Source of the DNA: Dermacentor variabilis
Lineage: Eukaryota; Arthropoda; Arachnida; Ixodida; Ixodidae
DNA length: 64,000 bases
Direction: 5' to 3'
NCBI RefSeq assembly: GCF_050947875.1
Contig: NC_134570.1
Span: 232,151,861-232,215,860 of the forward strand
Shown here: positions 24,281 through 38,060 of the stretch, piece after piece
Layout: every line of letters starts with the position of its first letter
Numbering within the stretch: position 1 is the first letter of the stretch
The notes under the pieces: model-generated
What the model saw: the letters and a program-made list of their open reading frames with translations, nothing else
What the model was told of the DNA's origin: nothing
Database searches by the model: none
Made by a program: the position numbers and the translations under genes

Positions 24281-26800
24281 GTCCGTATGCACAGCACCAG
24301 TATTTAAAACCAAATAATATTTGATGACATCGCGGAAACTGATAATGGAAGGTTAAGTTGAAAAAACGCGAGCTTCTGAGAAGCCAAAGGAGGGTCCGCA
24401 TGCGCAGCACCAGTAATTAACACCGAATAATATTTGATGACATTGCAGAAAATGGTAATGTAAGGTTAAGTTGAAGAAACGCGATGTGCTGAGAAGCCAA
24501 AGGAGGGTCCGCATGCGCAGAACCAGTAATTAACAACAAATAATATTTGATGACGTCGCGGAATATGGTAATGGAAGGTTAAGTTGAAGAAATGCGAGGT
24601 ACTGAAAAGGCAAAGGAGGGTCCGCATGCGCAGCACCAGTAATTAACAGCAAATAGTATTTGATGACGTTGCGGAAAATGGTAATGGAAGGTTAAGTTGA
24701 AGAAACGCGAGGTACTGAGAAGCCAAAGCAGTGTCCCCATGCGCAGCACCAGTAATTACCACCAAATAATATTTTATGTCGTCGCGGAAAATGGTAATGG
24801 AAGTTTAAGTTGAAGAAACGCGATTTAATGAGAAGCCAAAGGAGGGTCCGCATGCATATCACTAGTAATTAGCACCAAATAATATTTGATGACATTGCGG
24901 AAAATGGTAATGCACGGTTAAGTTCAAGAAGTGCGAGGTGCTGAGAAGACAAAGGAGGGTCCGCATGCGGAGCACCAGTAATTAACACCAAATAATATTT
25001 GATGACGTTGCCGAAAATGGTAATGAAAGGTAAAGTTGAAGAAACGCGAGGTACTCAGAAGCCAAAGGAGGGTCCGCATGCGCAGCACTAGTAATTAACA
25101 AGAAATATTATTGATGACGTCGCGGAAAATGGTAATGGAAGGTTAAGTTGAAGAAACACGAGGTACTCAGAAGCCAAAGGAGGGTCCGCAAGCGCAGCAC
25201 CAGTAATTAACACCAAATAATATTTCATGTCGTCGCGGAAAATGGTAATGGAAGTTTAAGTTGACGAAACGCGAGGTACTGAGAAGCCAAAGGAGGGTCT
25301 GCATGCACAGCACTAGTAATTAACACCAAATATTATTTGATGACATCGCGGAAAATGGTAATGCACGGTTAAGTTGAAGAAGTGCGAGGTGCTGAGAAGC
25401 CAAAGGAGGGTCCGCGTGCGGAGCGCCAGTAATTAACACCAAATAATATTTGATGACGTCGCGGAAAATGGTAATGGAAGGTTAAGTTGAAGAAAGGCGA
25501 GGTACTGATAAGCCAAAGGAGGGTCCGCATGCATAGCACCAGTAATTAACACCAAGTAATATTTGATGACATCGCTGAAAATGGTAATGGAAGGTTAAGT
25601 TGAAGAGAGGCGAGGTACTGATAAGCCACAGGAGGGTCCGCATGCACAGCACCACTAATTAACACCAAATAATATTTGATGACGTCGCGGAAAATCGTAA
25701 TGAAAGGTTAAGTTGAAGAAGCGCGAGGTACTGAGAAGCCAAAGGAGGGTCCGCATGCGCAGCACCAGTAATTAACACGAAATAATATTTCATGTCGTCG
25801 CGGAAAATGGTAATGGAAGTTTAAGTTGAAGAAACGCGAGGTACTGAGAAGCCAAAGGAGAGTCCGCATTCACAGCACTAGTAATTAACACCAAAATATT
25901 TGATGACATCGCGGAAAATGGTAATGCACGGTTAAGTTGAAGAAGTGCGAGGTGCTGAGAAGCCAAAGGAGGGTCCGCGTGCGGAGCGCGAGTAATTAAC
26001 ACCAAATAATATTTGATGACGTCGCGGAGAATGGTAATGGAAGGTTAAGTTGAAGAAAGGCGAGGTACTGATAAGCCAAAGGAGGGTCCGCATGCAGAGC
26101 ACCAGTAATTAACACCAAGTAATATTTGATGACATCGCTGAAAATGGTAATGGAAGGTTAAGTTGAAGAGAGGCGAGGTACTGATAAGCCACAGGAGGGT
26201 CCGCATGCACAGCACCAGTAATTAACACCAAATAATATTTGATGACGTCGCGGAAAATCGTAATGAAAGGTTAAGTTGAAGAAACACGAGGTACTGAGAA
26301 GCCAAAGGAGAGTCCGCATGCACAGCACTAGTAATTAACACCAAAATATTTGATGACATCGCGGAAAATGGTAATGCACGGTTAAGTTGCAGAAGTGCGA
26401 GGTGCTGAGAAGCCAAAGGAGGGTTCGCATGCGGAGCACCAGTAATTAACACCAAATAATATTTGACGACCTCGCGGAAAATGGCAATGGAAGGTTAAGT
26501 TGAAGAGAGACGAGGTACTGATAAGCCAAAGGAGGGTCCGCATGCACAGCACCAGTAATTAACACCAAATAATATTTGATGACGTCGCAGAAAATGGTAA
26601 TGGAAGGTTAAGTTGAAGAAACGCGAGGTAGTGAGAAGCCAAAGGAGGGTCCGCATGCGCAGCACCAGTATTTACCACGAAATAATATTTGATGACGTCG
26701 CGTAAAATGGTAATGGAAGGTTAAGTTGAAGAAACGCGAGGTACTGAGAAGCCAAAGGAGGGTCCGCATGCGCAGCACCAGTAATTAACACCAAATAATA
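24281..26800 (+). repeat. Block II, rearranged derivative D
   Basis: It picks up at ccgtatgcacagcaccag near 24285, matching 21915 at offset 2,370 (21 units less 3), and follows that series to about 25960. It then matches copy B at offset 5,190 through 26790. The rare variant gtatttaccacg occurs near 21480 and 26670 but not at the matching site of copies A and B. Beyond it D continues like A and B (aatggaggatccgc near 26870), whereas C has the 10-unit loss. D therefore shares ancestry with C from before that deletion. Confidence 0.7.
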
Positions 26801-29800
26801 TTTGATGACGTCGCGGAAAATGATAATGGAAATTTAAGTTGAAGAAATGCGAGATACTGAGAAGGCAATGGAGGATCCGCATGCACAGCACCAGTAATTA
26901 ACACGAAATAATATTTGATGACGTCGCGGAAAATGGTAATGGAAGGTTATGTTGAAGAAACTCGAGGTACTGAGAAGCCAAAGGAGGGTCCGCATGTGCA
27001 GCACCAGTAGTTAACACGAAATAATATTTGATGACGTCGCGGAAAACGGTAATGGAAGGTTAAGTTGAACAAACGCGAGTTACTGAGAAGCCAAAGGAGG
27101 GTCCGCATGCGGAGCACCAGTAATTACACGAAATAATATTTGATGACGTCACGGAAAATGGTAATAAAAGGTTAAGTTAATGAAACGCGAGGTACCGAGA
27201 AGCCAAAGGAGGGTCCGCATGCACAGCACTAGTAATTAACACCAAATAATATTTGATGACATCGCGGAAAATGGTAATGCACGGTTAAGTTGAAGAAGTG
27301 CGAGGTGCTGAGAAGCCAAAGGATGGTCCGCATGCGGAGCACCAGTAATTAACACCAAATAATATTTGATGACGTCGCGGAAAATGGTAATGGAAGGTTA
27401 AGTTGAAGAGAGGCGAGGTACTGATAAACCTAAGGAGGGTCCGGATGCGCAGAACCAGTAATTAACACCAAATTATATTTGATGACGTCGCGGAAAATGG
27501 TGATGGAAGGTTAAGTTGAAGAAACGCGAGGTACTGAGAAGCCAAATGATGGTCCGCATGCGCAGCACCAGTAATTAACACCAAATAATATTTGATGACA
27601 TCGCGGAAACTGATAATGGAAGGTTAAGTTGAAAAAACGCGAGGTTCTGAGAAGCCAAAGGAGGGTCCGCATGCGCAGCACCAGTAATTAACACCGAAAA
27701 ATATTTGATGACATTGCAGAAAATGGTAATGTAAGGTTAAGTTGAAGAAATGCGAGGTACTGAAAAGGCAAAGGAGGGTCCGCATGCGCAGCACCAGTAA
27801 TTAACAGCAAATAGTATTTTATGACGTTGCGGAAAATGGTAATGGAAGGTTAAGTTGAAGAAACGCGAGGTACTGAGAAGCCAAAGCAGTGTCCCCATGC
27901 GCAGCACCAGTAATTACCACCAAATAATATTTTATGTCGTCGCGGAAAATGGTAATGGAAGTTTAAGTTGAAGAAACGCGATGTACTGAGAAGCCAAAGG
28001 AGGGTCCGCATGCATATCACTAGTAATTAACACCAAATAATATTTGATGACATTGCGGAAAATGGTAATGCACGGTTAAGTTCAAGAAGTGCGAGGTGCT
28101 CCTAAGCCAAAGGAGGGTCCGCATGCGGAGCACCAGTAATTAACACCAAATAATATTTGATGACGTTGCCGAAAATGGTAATGAAAGGTTAAGTTGAAGA
28201 AACGCGAGGTACTCAGAAGCCAAAGGAGGGTCCGCATGCGCAGCACCAGTAATCAACAAGAAATATTATTGATGACGTCGCGGAAAATGGTAATGGAAGG
28301 TTAAGTTGAAGAAACACGAGGTACTCAGAAGCCAAAGGAGGGTCCGCATGCGCAGCACCAGTAATTACCAGGAAATAATATTTGATGACGTCACGTAAAA
28401 TGGTAATGGAAGGTTAAGTTGAAGAAACGCGAGGTACTGAGAACGCAAAGGAGGGTCCGCATGCGCAGCACCAGTAGTTCACACGAAATAATATTTGATG
28501 ACGTTGCGGAAAACGGTAATGGAAGGTTAAGTTCAAGAAACGCGAGCTACTGAGAAGGCAAAGCAGGGTCCGCATGCGCAGGACCAGTAATTAACACCAA
28601 ATAATATTTGATGACATCGCGGAAAATGGTAATGCACGGTTAAGTTGAAGAAGTGCGAAGTGCTCAGAAGCCAAAGGAGGGTCCGCATGCGGAGCACCAG
28701 TAATTAACACCAAATAATATTTGATGACGTCGCGGAAAATGGTAATGGAAGGTGAAGTTGAAGAAACGCGAAGTGCCGAGAAGCCAAAGGAGGGTCCGCA
28801 AGCGCAGCACCAGTAATTAACACCAAATAATATTTGACGACGTCGCGCAAATTGGTAATGGAAGGTTAAGTTGAAGAAATGCGAGGTACTGTGAAGCCAA
28901 AGGAGGCTCCGCATGCGCAGCACCAGTAATTAACACCAAATAATATTTGATGACGTCGCGGAAAATGGGAATGGAAGGTTAAGTTCAAGAAACGCGAGGT
29001 CCTGAGAAGCCAAAGGAGGGTCCGCATGTACAGCACCAGTAATTAACACGCAATAATATTTGATGACGTCACGGGAAATGCTAATGAAAGGTTAAGTTGA
29101 AGAAACGCGAGTTCATGAGAAGCCGAAAAAAGGTCCACATGCACAGCACCAGTAATTAACAAGAAATAATATTTGATGACGTCACGGAAAACGGTAATGA
29201 AAGGTTAAGTTGAAGAAACGCCAGGTAATGAGAAGCCGAAAAAGGTTCCGCATGCACAGCACCAGTAATTAACACCAAATAATATTTGGTGTCGTCGCGG
29301 AAAATGGTGATGGAAGGTTAAGTTGAAGAAACGCGAGGTGCTGAGAAGCCAAATGATGGTCCGCATGCGCAGCACCAGTAATTAACACCAAATAATATTT
29401 GATGACGTCGCGGAAAATGGTAATGGAAGGTTAAGTTGAAGAAACGCGAGGTCCTGAGAAGCCAAGGGATGGTCCGCATGCACAGCACCAGTAATTAACA
29501 ACAAATAATATTTGAAGACGTCGCGGAAAATGGTAATGGAAGGTTAAGTTGAAGAAACGCGAGCTACTTAGAAGCCATAGGAGAGTCCGTATGCACAGCA
29601 CCAGTATTTAAAACCAAATATTATTTGATGACATCGCGGAAACTGATAATGGAAGGTTAAGTTGAAAAAACGCGAGGTGCTGAGAAGCCAAAGGAGGGTC
29701 CGCATGCACAGCACCAGTAATTAACACCAAATAATATTTGATGACGTCGCGGAATATGGTAATGGAATGTGAAGTTGAAGAAACGCGAGGTAGTGAGAAG

Positions 29801-30150
29801 CCAAAGGAGGGTCCGCATGCACAGCACCAGTAATTAACACGAAATAATATTTGATGACGTCACGGAAAATGGTAATGAAAGGTTAAGTTGAAGAAACGCG
29901 AGGTACCGAGAAGCCAATGGAGGGTCCGCGTGCTCAGCACTAGTAATTAACACCGAATAATATTTGATGACATTGCAGAAAATGGTAATGTAAGGTTAAG
30001 TTGAAGAAACGCGAGGTGCTGAGAAGCCAAAGCAGTGTCCCCATGCGCAGCACCAGTAATTACCACCAAAAAATATTTTATGTCGTCGCGGAAAATGGTA
30101 ATGGAAGTTTAAGTTGAAGAAACGCGAGGTACTGAGAAGCCAAAGGAGGG

Positions 30151-30376
30151 TCCGCATGCATATCACCAGTAATTAACACCAAATAATATTTGATGACATT
30201 GCGGAAAATGGTAATGCACGGTTAAGTTCAAGAAGTGCGAGGTGCTGAGAAGCCAAAGGAGGTTCCGCATGCATATCACTAGTAATTAACACCAAATAAT
30301 ATTTGATGACATTGCGGAAAATGGTAATGCACGGTTAAGTTCAAGAAGTGCGAGGTGCTAAGAAGCCAAAGGACGG
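30151..30376 (+). repeat. Single-unit tandem duplication
   Basis: Two adjacent units starting at 30151 and 30264 both carry the rare combination gcatgcatatcac, gacattgcgg, aatgcacgg and ttcaagaagtgcg. They differ at only a few positions (ccagtaatt against ctagtaatt, gctgag against gctaag). Elsewhere this unit type occurs alone between a tttatgtcgtcg unit and a gcggagc unit, so the doubling here is a local event. Confidence 0.75.
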
Positions 30377-32289
30377 TCCGCATGCGGAGCACCAGTAATT
30401 AACACCAAATAATATTTGATGACGTTGCCGAAAATGGTAATGAAAGGTTAAGTTGAAGAAACGCGAGGTACTCAGAAGCCAAAGGAGGGTCCGCATTCGC
30501 AGCACCAGTAATTAACAAGAAATATTATTGATGACGTCGCGGAAAATGGTAATGGAAGGTTAAGTTGAAGAAACGCGAGGTACTGAGAACGCAAAGGAGG
30601 GTCCGCATGCGCAGCACCAGTAGTTCACACGAAATAATATTTGATGACGTCGCGGAAAACGGTAATGGAAGGTTAAGTTGAGGAAACGCGAGCTACTGAG
30701 AAGCCAAAGGAGGGTCCGCATGCACAGCACCAGTAATTAACACCAAATAATATTTGATGACGTCGCGGAATATGGTAATGGAATGTGAAGTTGAAGAAAC
30801 GCGAGGTAGTGAGAAGCCAAAGGAGGGTCCGCATGCACAGCACCAGTAATTAACACGAAATAATATTTGATGACGTCACGGAAAATGGTAATGAAAGGTT
30901 AAGTTGAAGAAACGCGAGGTACCGAGAAGCCAATGGAGGGTCCGCATGCACAGCACTAGTAATTAACACCAAATAATATTTGATGACATCGCGGAAAATG
31001 GTAATGCACGGTTAAGTTGAAGAAGTGCGAGGTGCTGAGAAGCCAAAGGAGGGTCCGCATGCGGAGCACCAGTAATTAACACCAAATAATATTTGATGAC
31101 GTCGCGGAAAATGGTAATGGAAGGTTAAGTTGAAGAGAGGCGAGGTACTGATAATCCTAAGGAGGGTCCGCATGCACAGCACCAGTAATTAACACCAAAT
31201 AATATTTGGGGACGTCGCGGAAAATGGTAATGGAAGGTTAAGTTGAAGAAACGCGAAGTCCTGAGAAGCCAAGGGATGGTCCGCATGCACAGCACCAGTA
31301 ATTAACAACAAATATTATTGGAAGACGTCCCGGAAAATGGTAATGGAAGGTTAAGTTGAAGAAAGGCGAGCTACTTAGAAGCCAAAGGAGTGTCCGTATG
31401 CACAGCACCAGTATTTAACACCAAATAATATTTGATGACATCGCGGAAACTGATAATGCAAGTTTAAGTGTAAGAAACGCGAGGTACTGAGAAGCCAAAG
31501 GAGGGTCCGCATGCATATCACTAGTAATTAACACCAAATAATATTTGATGACATCGCGGAAAATGGTAATGCACGGTTAAGTTGAAGAAGTGCGAGGTGC
31601 TCAGAAGCCAAAGGAGGGTCCGCATGCGGAGCACCAGTAATTAACACCAAATAATATTTGATGACATCGCGGAAAATGGTAATGGAAGGTTAAGTTGAAG
31701 AAACGCGAGGTACTGAGAAGCCAAAGAAGGGTCCGCATGCGCAGCACCAGTAATTAACACGAAATAATTTTGATGACGTCGCGGAAAATGGTAATGGAAG
31801 GTTAAGTTGAAGAAACGCGAGGTACTGAGAAGCGAAAGGATGGTCCACAATCTCAGCACCAGTAATTAACACCAAATTATATTTGATGACGTCACGGGAA
31901 ATGCTAATGAAAGGTTAAGTTGAAGAAACGCGAGGTAATGAGAAGCCGAAAGAAGGTCCACATGCACAGCACCAGTAATTAACAAGAAATAGTATTTGAT
32001 GACGTCACGGAAAATGGTAATGAAAGGTTAAGTTGAAGAAACGCCAGGTAATGAGAAGCCGAAAAAGGTTCCGCATGCACAGCACCAGTAATTAACACCA
32101 AATATTATTTGGTGACGTCGCAGAAAATGGTGATGGAAGGTTAAGTTGAAGAAACGCGAGGTACTGAGAAGCCAAAGGAGGGTCCGCATGCGCAGCACCA
32201 GTAATTAACAACAAATAATATTTTAAGACGTCGCGGAAAATGGTAATGGAAGGTTAAGTTGAAGAAACGCGAGCTACTGAGAAGCCAAA

Positions 32290-32868
32290 GGAGGGTCCGG
32301 ATGCGCAGCACCAGTAATTATCACCAAATAATATTTGATGACGTCGCGGAAAATGGTAATGGAAGGTTAAGTAGAAGAAAGGCGAGGTACTGATAAGCCA
32401 AAGGAGGGTCCACATGCACAGCACCAGTAATTAACACCAAATAATATTTGATGACGTCGCGGAACATGGTAATGGAAGGTTAAGTTGAAGAAACGCGAGG
32501 TACTGAGAAGCCAAAGGAGGGTCCGCATGCGCAGCACCAGTAATTACCACAAAATAATATTTGATGACGTCGCGGGAAATGGTAATGGAAGGTTAAGCTG
32601 AAGAAACGCGAGGTACTCAGAAGCCAAAGGAGGGTCCGGATGCGCAGCACCAGTAATTATCACCAAATAATATTTGATGACGTCGCGGAAAATGGTAATG
32701 GAAGGTTAAGTAGAAGAAAGGCGAGGTACTGATAAGCCAAAGGAGGGTCCACATGCGCAGCACCAGTAATTACCACAAAATAATATTTGATGACGTCGCG
32801 GGAAATGGTAATGGAAGGTTAAGCTGAAGAAACGCGAGGTACTCAGAAGCCAAAGGAGGGTCCGCATG
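32290..32868 (+). repeat. Local duplication of a three-unit group, second copy lacking one unit
   Basis: Units with tccggatgcgc, attatcacc and gttaagtagaag start near 32296 and 32635, an offset of 339 bp (three units). The following ccacaaaataatatttg and gcgggaaatgg unit is also repeated, but the middle unit with gcggaacatgg is missing from the second copy. This is a small example of the process that made the long blocks. Confidence 0.75.
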
Positions 32869-34216
32869 CGCAGCACCAGTAATTAACACCAAATTGTATT
32901 TGATGACGTTGCGGAAAATGGTAATGGAAGCTTAAGTTTAAGAAACGCGAGGTACTGGTAAGCCAAAGGAGGGTCCGCATGCAAAGCACCAGTAATTAAC
33001 ACCAAATAATATTTGATGACGTCGCAGAAAATGGTAATGGAAGGTTAAGCTGAAGAAACGCGAGGTACTGAGAAGCCAAAGGAGGGTCCGCATGCACAGC
33101 ACCAGTAATTAACACGAAATAATATTTGATGACGTCGCGGAAAATGGTAATGGAAGGTTAAGTTGAAAAGAGGCGAGGTACTGAGAAGCCAAAGGAGGGT
33201 CCGTATGCACAGCACCAGTATTTAACACCACATAATATTTGAAGACATCGCGGAAACTGATAATGGAAGGTTAAGTTGAAGAAACGCGAGGTGCTGAGAA
33301 GCCAAAGGAGGGTCCGCATGCGCAGCACCAGTAATTAACACCAAATAATATTTGATTACGTCGCAGAAAATGGTAATGTAAGGTTAAGTTGAAGAAACGC
33401 GAGGTGCTGAGAAGCCAAAGTAGGGTCCGCATGCGGAGCACCAGTAATTAACACCAAATAATATTTGATGACCTCGCGGAAAATGGTAATGGAAGGTTAA
33501 GTTGAAGAGAGGCGAGGTACTGATAAGCCAAAGGAGGGTCCGCATGCACAGCACCAGTAATTAACACAAAATAATATTTGATGACATCGCTGAAAATGGT
33601 AATGGAAGGTTAAGTTGAAGAGAGGTGAGGTACTGATAAGCCAAAGGAGGGTCCGCATGCACAGCACCAGTAATTAACACCAAATAATATTTGATGACGT
33701 TGCGGAAAATGGTAATGGAAGGTGAAGTTGAAGAAACGCGAAGTGCCGAGAAGCGAAAGGAGGGTCCGCAAGCGCAGCACCTGTAATTAACACCAAATAT
33801 TATTTGAAGATTTCGCGGAACATGGTAATGGAAGGTTAAGTTGAAGAAACGCGAGGTACTGAGAAGCCAACGGAGGGTCCGCATGCGCAGCACCAGTAAT
33901 TACCACAAAATAATATTTGATGACGTCGCGGAAAATGGTAATGGAAGGTTAAGTAGAAGAAAGGCGAGGTACTGATAAGCCAAAGACGGGTCCGCATGCG
34001 CAGCACCAGTAATTAACACCAAATAATATTTGAAGATATCGCGGAACATGGTAATGGAAGGTTAAGTTGAAGAAACGCGAGGTACTGAGACGCCAAGGGA
34101 GGGTCCGCATGCGCAGCACCAGAAATTAACACCAAAAAATATTTGAAGATTTCGCGGAACATGGTAATGGAAGGTTAAGTTGAAGAAACGCGAGGTACTG
34201 AGAAGCCAAAGGAGGG

Positions 34217-34894
34217 TCCGCATGCGCAGCACCAGTAATTACCACAAAATAATATTTGATGACGTCGCGGAAAATGGTAATGGAAGGTTAAGCTGAAGAA
34301 ACGCGAGGTACTGAAAAGCCAAAGGAGGGTCCGCATGCACAGCACTAGTAATTAACACCAAATAATATTTGATGACATCGCGGAAAATGGTAATGCACGG
34401 TTAAGTTGAAGAAGTGCGAGGTGCTGAGAAGCCAAAGGAGGGTTCGCATGCGGAGCACCAGTAATTAACACCAAATAATATTTGGTGACCTCGCGGAAAA
34501 TGGTAATGGAAGGTTAAGTTGAAGAAACGGGAGGTACTGAGAAGCCAAAGGAGGGTCCGCATGCGCAGCACCAGTAATTACCACAAAATAATATTTGATG
34601 ACGTCGCGGAAAATGGTAATGGAAGGTTAAGCTGAAGAAACGCGAGGTACTGAGAAGCCAAAGGAGGGTCCGCATGCACAGCACTAGTAATTAACACCAA
34701 ATTATATTTGATGACATCGCGGAAAATGGTAATGCACGGTTAAGTTGAAGAAGTGCGAGGTGCTGAGAAGCCAAAGGAGGGTTCGCATGCGGAGCACCAG
34801 TAATTAACACCAAATAATATTTGGTGACCTCGCGGAAAATGGTAATGGAAGGTTAAGTTGAAGAGAGGCGAGGTACTGATAAGCCAAAGGAGGG
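34217..34894 (+). repeat. Three-unit (339-bp) tandem duplication
   Basis: Unit starts at 34217, 34556 and 34895 frame two 339-bp copies. Each has the same three unit types in order: ccacaaaataatatttg with gttaagctgaag; gcacagcactag with aatgcacgg; and gcggagcacc with atttggtgacctcg. The copies differ mainly at the end of the third unit (gaagaaacgggagg against gaagagaggcgagg with gataagcc). Confidence 0.85.
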
Positions 34895-36249
34895 TCCGCA
34901 TGCACAGCACCAGTAATTAACACCAAATAATATTTGATGACATCGCTGAAAATGGTAAAGGAAGGTTAAGTTGAAGAAACGCGAGGTACTGAGAAGCGAA
35001 AGGATGGTCCACAATCTCAGCACCAGTAATTAACACCAAATAATATTTGATGACGTTGCGGAAAATGGTAATGGAAGGTGAAGTTGAAGAAACGCGAAGT
35101 GCCGAGAAGCCAAAGGAGGGTCCGCAAGCGCAGCACCAGTAATTAACACCAAATAATATTTGATGACGTCACGGGAAATGCTAATGAAAGGTTAAGTTGA
35201 AGAAACGCCAGGTAATGAGAAGCCGAAAAAGGTTCCGCATGCACAGCACCAGTAATTAACACCAAATAATATTAGGTGACGTCGCGGAAAATGGAGATGG
35301 AAGGTTAAGTTGAAGAAACGCGAGGTACTGAGAAGCCAAAGGAGGGTCCGCATGCGCAGCACCAGTAATTAACACGAAATAATATTTGATGACGTCACGC
35401 AAATTGGTAATGCAAGGTTAAGTTGAAGAAACGCGGGTTACTATGAAGCCAAAGGAGGCTCTGCATTCGCAGCACCAGTAATTAACACCAAATACTTTTT
35501 GATGACGTCGCGGAAAATAGTAATGGAAGGTTAACTTGAAGAAACGCGAGCTACTGAGAAGCCAAAGGAGGGTCCGCATGCGCAGCACCAGTAATTAACA
35601 GCAAATAGTATTTGATGACGTTGCGGAAAATGGTAATGGAAGGTTAAGTTGAAGAAACGCGAGGTACTGAGAAGCCAAAGCAGTGTCCCCATGCGCAGCA
35701 CCAGTAATTACTACCAAATAATATTTTATGTCGTCGCGGAAAATGGTAATGGAAGTTTAAGTTGAAGAAACGCGAGGTACTGAGAAGCCAAAGGAGGTTC
35801 CGCATGCATATCACTAGTAATTAACACCAAATAATATTTGATGACATTGCGGAAAATGGTAATGCACGGTTAAGTTCAAGAAGTGCGAGGTGCTAAGAAG
35901 CCAAAGGACGGTCCGCATGCGGAGCACCAGTAATTAACACCAAATAATATTTGATGACGTTGCCGAAAATGGTAAGTAAAGGTTAAGTTGAAGAAACGCG
36001 AGGTACTCAGATGCCAAAGGAGGGTCCGCATGCGCAGCACCAGTAATTAACAAGAAATATTATTGATGACGTCGCGGAAAATGGTAATGGAAGGTGAAGC
36101 TGAAGAAACGCGAAGTACTGAGAAGCCAAAGGAGGGTCCGCAAGCGCAGCACCAGTAATTAACACCAAATAATATTTGATGACGTCGCGGAAAATGGTAA
36201 TGGAAGGTTAAGTTGAAAAGAGGCGAGGTACTGAGAAGCAAAAGGAGGG

Positions 36250-38060
36250 TCCGTATGCACAGCACCAGTATTTAACACCAAATAATATTTGATGACAACG
36301 CGGAAACTGGTAATGGAAGGTTAAGTTGAAGAAACGCGAGGTGCTGAGAAGCCAAAGGAGGGTCCGCATGCGCAGCACCAGTAATTAACACCAAATAATA
36401 TTTGATTACGTCGCAGAAAATGGTAATGTAAGGTTAAGTTGAAGAAACGCGAGGTGCTGAGAAGCAAAAGGATGGTCCGCAATCTCAGCACCAGTAATTA
36501 ACACGAAATAATATTTGATGACGTTGCGGAATATGGTAATGGAAGGTGTAATTGAAGAAACGCGAAGTGCCGAGAAGCCAAAGGAGGATCCGCAAGCGCA
36601 GCACCAGTAATTAACACCAAATAATATTTGATGACGTCGCGCAAATTGGTAATGGAAGGTTAAGTTGAAGAAACACGAGGTGCTATGAAGCCAAAGGAGG
36701 CTCCGCATTCGCAGCGCCAGTAATTAACACCAAATACTTTTTGATGACGTCGCGGAAAATAGTAATGGAAGGTTAACTTGAAGAAACGCGAGCTACTGAG
36801 AAGCCAAAGGAGGGTCCGCATGCGCAGCACCAGTAATTAACAGCAAATAGTATTTGATGACGTTGCGGAAAATGGTAATGGAAGGTTAAGTTGAAGAAAC
36901 GCGAGGTACTAAGAAGCCAAAGCAGTGTCCCCATGCGCAGCACCAGTAATTACCACCAAATAATATTTTATGTCGTCGCGGAAAATGTTAATGGAAGTTT
37001 AAGTTGAAGAAACGCGAGGTACTGAGAAGCCAAAGGAGGGTCCGCATGCATATCACTAGTAATTAACACCAAATAATATTTGATGACATTGCGGAAAATG
37101 GTAATGCACGGTTAAGTTCAAGAAGTGCGAGGTGCTGAGAAGCCAACGGAGGGTCCGCATGCGGAGCACCAGTTTTTAACACCAAATAATATTTGATGAC
37201 GTTGCCGAAAATGGTAATGAAAGGTTAAGTTGAAGAAACGCGAGGTACTCAGAAGCCAAAGGAGGGTCCGCATGCGCAGCACCAGTAATTAACAAGAAAT
37301 ATTATTGATGACGTCGCGGAAAATGGTGATGGAAGGTTAAGTTGAAGAAACACGAGGTACTCAGAAGCCAAAGGAGGGTCCGCATGCGCAGCACCAGTAA
37401 TTACCAGGAAATAATATTTGATGACGTCGCGTAACATGGTAATGGAAGGTTAAGTTGAAGAAACGCGAGCTACTGAGAAGCCAAAGGAGGGTCCGCATGC
37501 ACAGCACCAGTAATTAACACGAAATAATATTTGATGACGTCACGGAAAATGGTAATGAAAGGTTAAGTTGAAGATACGCGAGGTACCGAGAAGCCAAAGG
37601 AGGGTCCGCATGCACAGCACTAGTAATTAACACCAAATAATATTTGATGACATCGCGGAAAATGGTAATGCACGGTTAAGTTGAAGAACTGCGAGGTGCT
37701 GAGAAGCCAAAGGAGGGTCCGCATGCGGAGCACCAGTAATTAACACCAAATAATATTTGATGACGTCGCGGAAAATGGTAATGGAAGGTTAGGTTGAAGA
37801 GAGGCGAGGTACTTATTGATAAGCCTAAGGAGGGTCCGCATGCACAGCAGCAGTAATTAACACCAAATAATATTTGGTGACGTCGCGGAAAATGGTAATG
37901 GAAGGTAAAGTTGAAGAAACGCGAGGTCCTGATAAGCCAAGGGATGGTCCGCATGCACAGCACCAGTAATTAACAACAAATAATATTTGAAGACGTCGCG
38001 GAAAATGGTAATGGAAGGTTAAGTTGAAGAAACGCGAACTACTTGGAAGCCAAAGGAGGG
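36250..38060 (+). repeat. Higher-order block III, copy 1 (1,811 bp, 16 units)
   Basis: Starts with the tccgtatgcac unit carrying gatgacaacgcgg and aaactggtaatgg. Sixteen units plus 3 bases, the excess coming from the insertion in gtacttattgataagcc at 37810-37820 offset by small deletions elsewhere. A few differences from copy 2 are visible (for example ggcagc-type and gagggactcag changes). Confidence 0.85.

Larger units (their letters stand above)
26801..36249 (+). repeat. Varied satellite mosaic without a long recent duplication
   Basis: About 84 satellite units. Short ordered series from block II recur (aatggaggatccgc near 26870, gcatgcatatcac units near 28015 and 30155, acttagaagcc near 29570), mixed with units typical of the later blocks (tttcgcggaacatgg, ggtgaagttgaagaaacgcg, aatctcagcacc). 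By eye no pair of multi-kilobase copies is evident here, so this is probably an older part of the array or a junction between the two block systems. Only satellite sequence is present. Confidence 0.75.
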
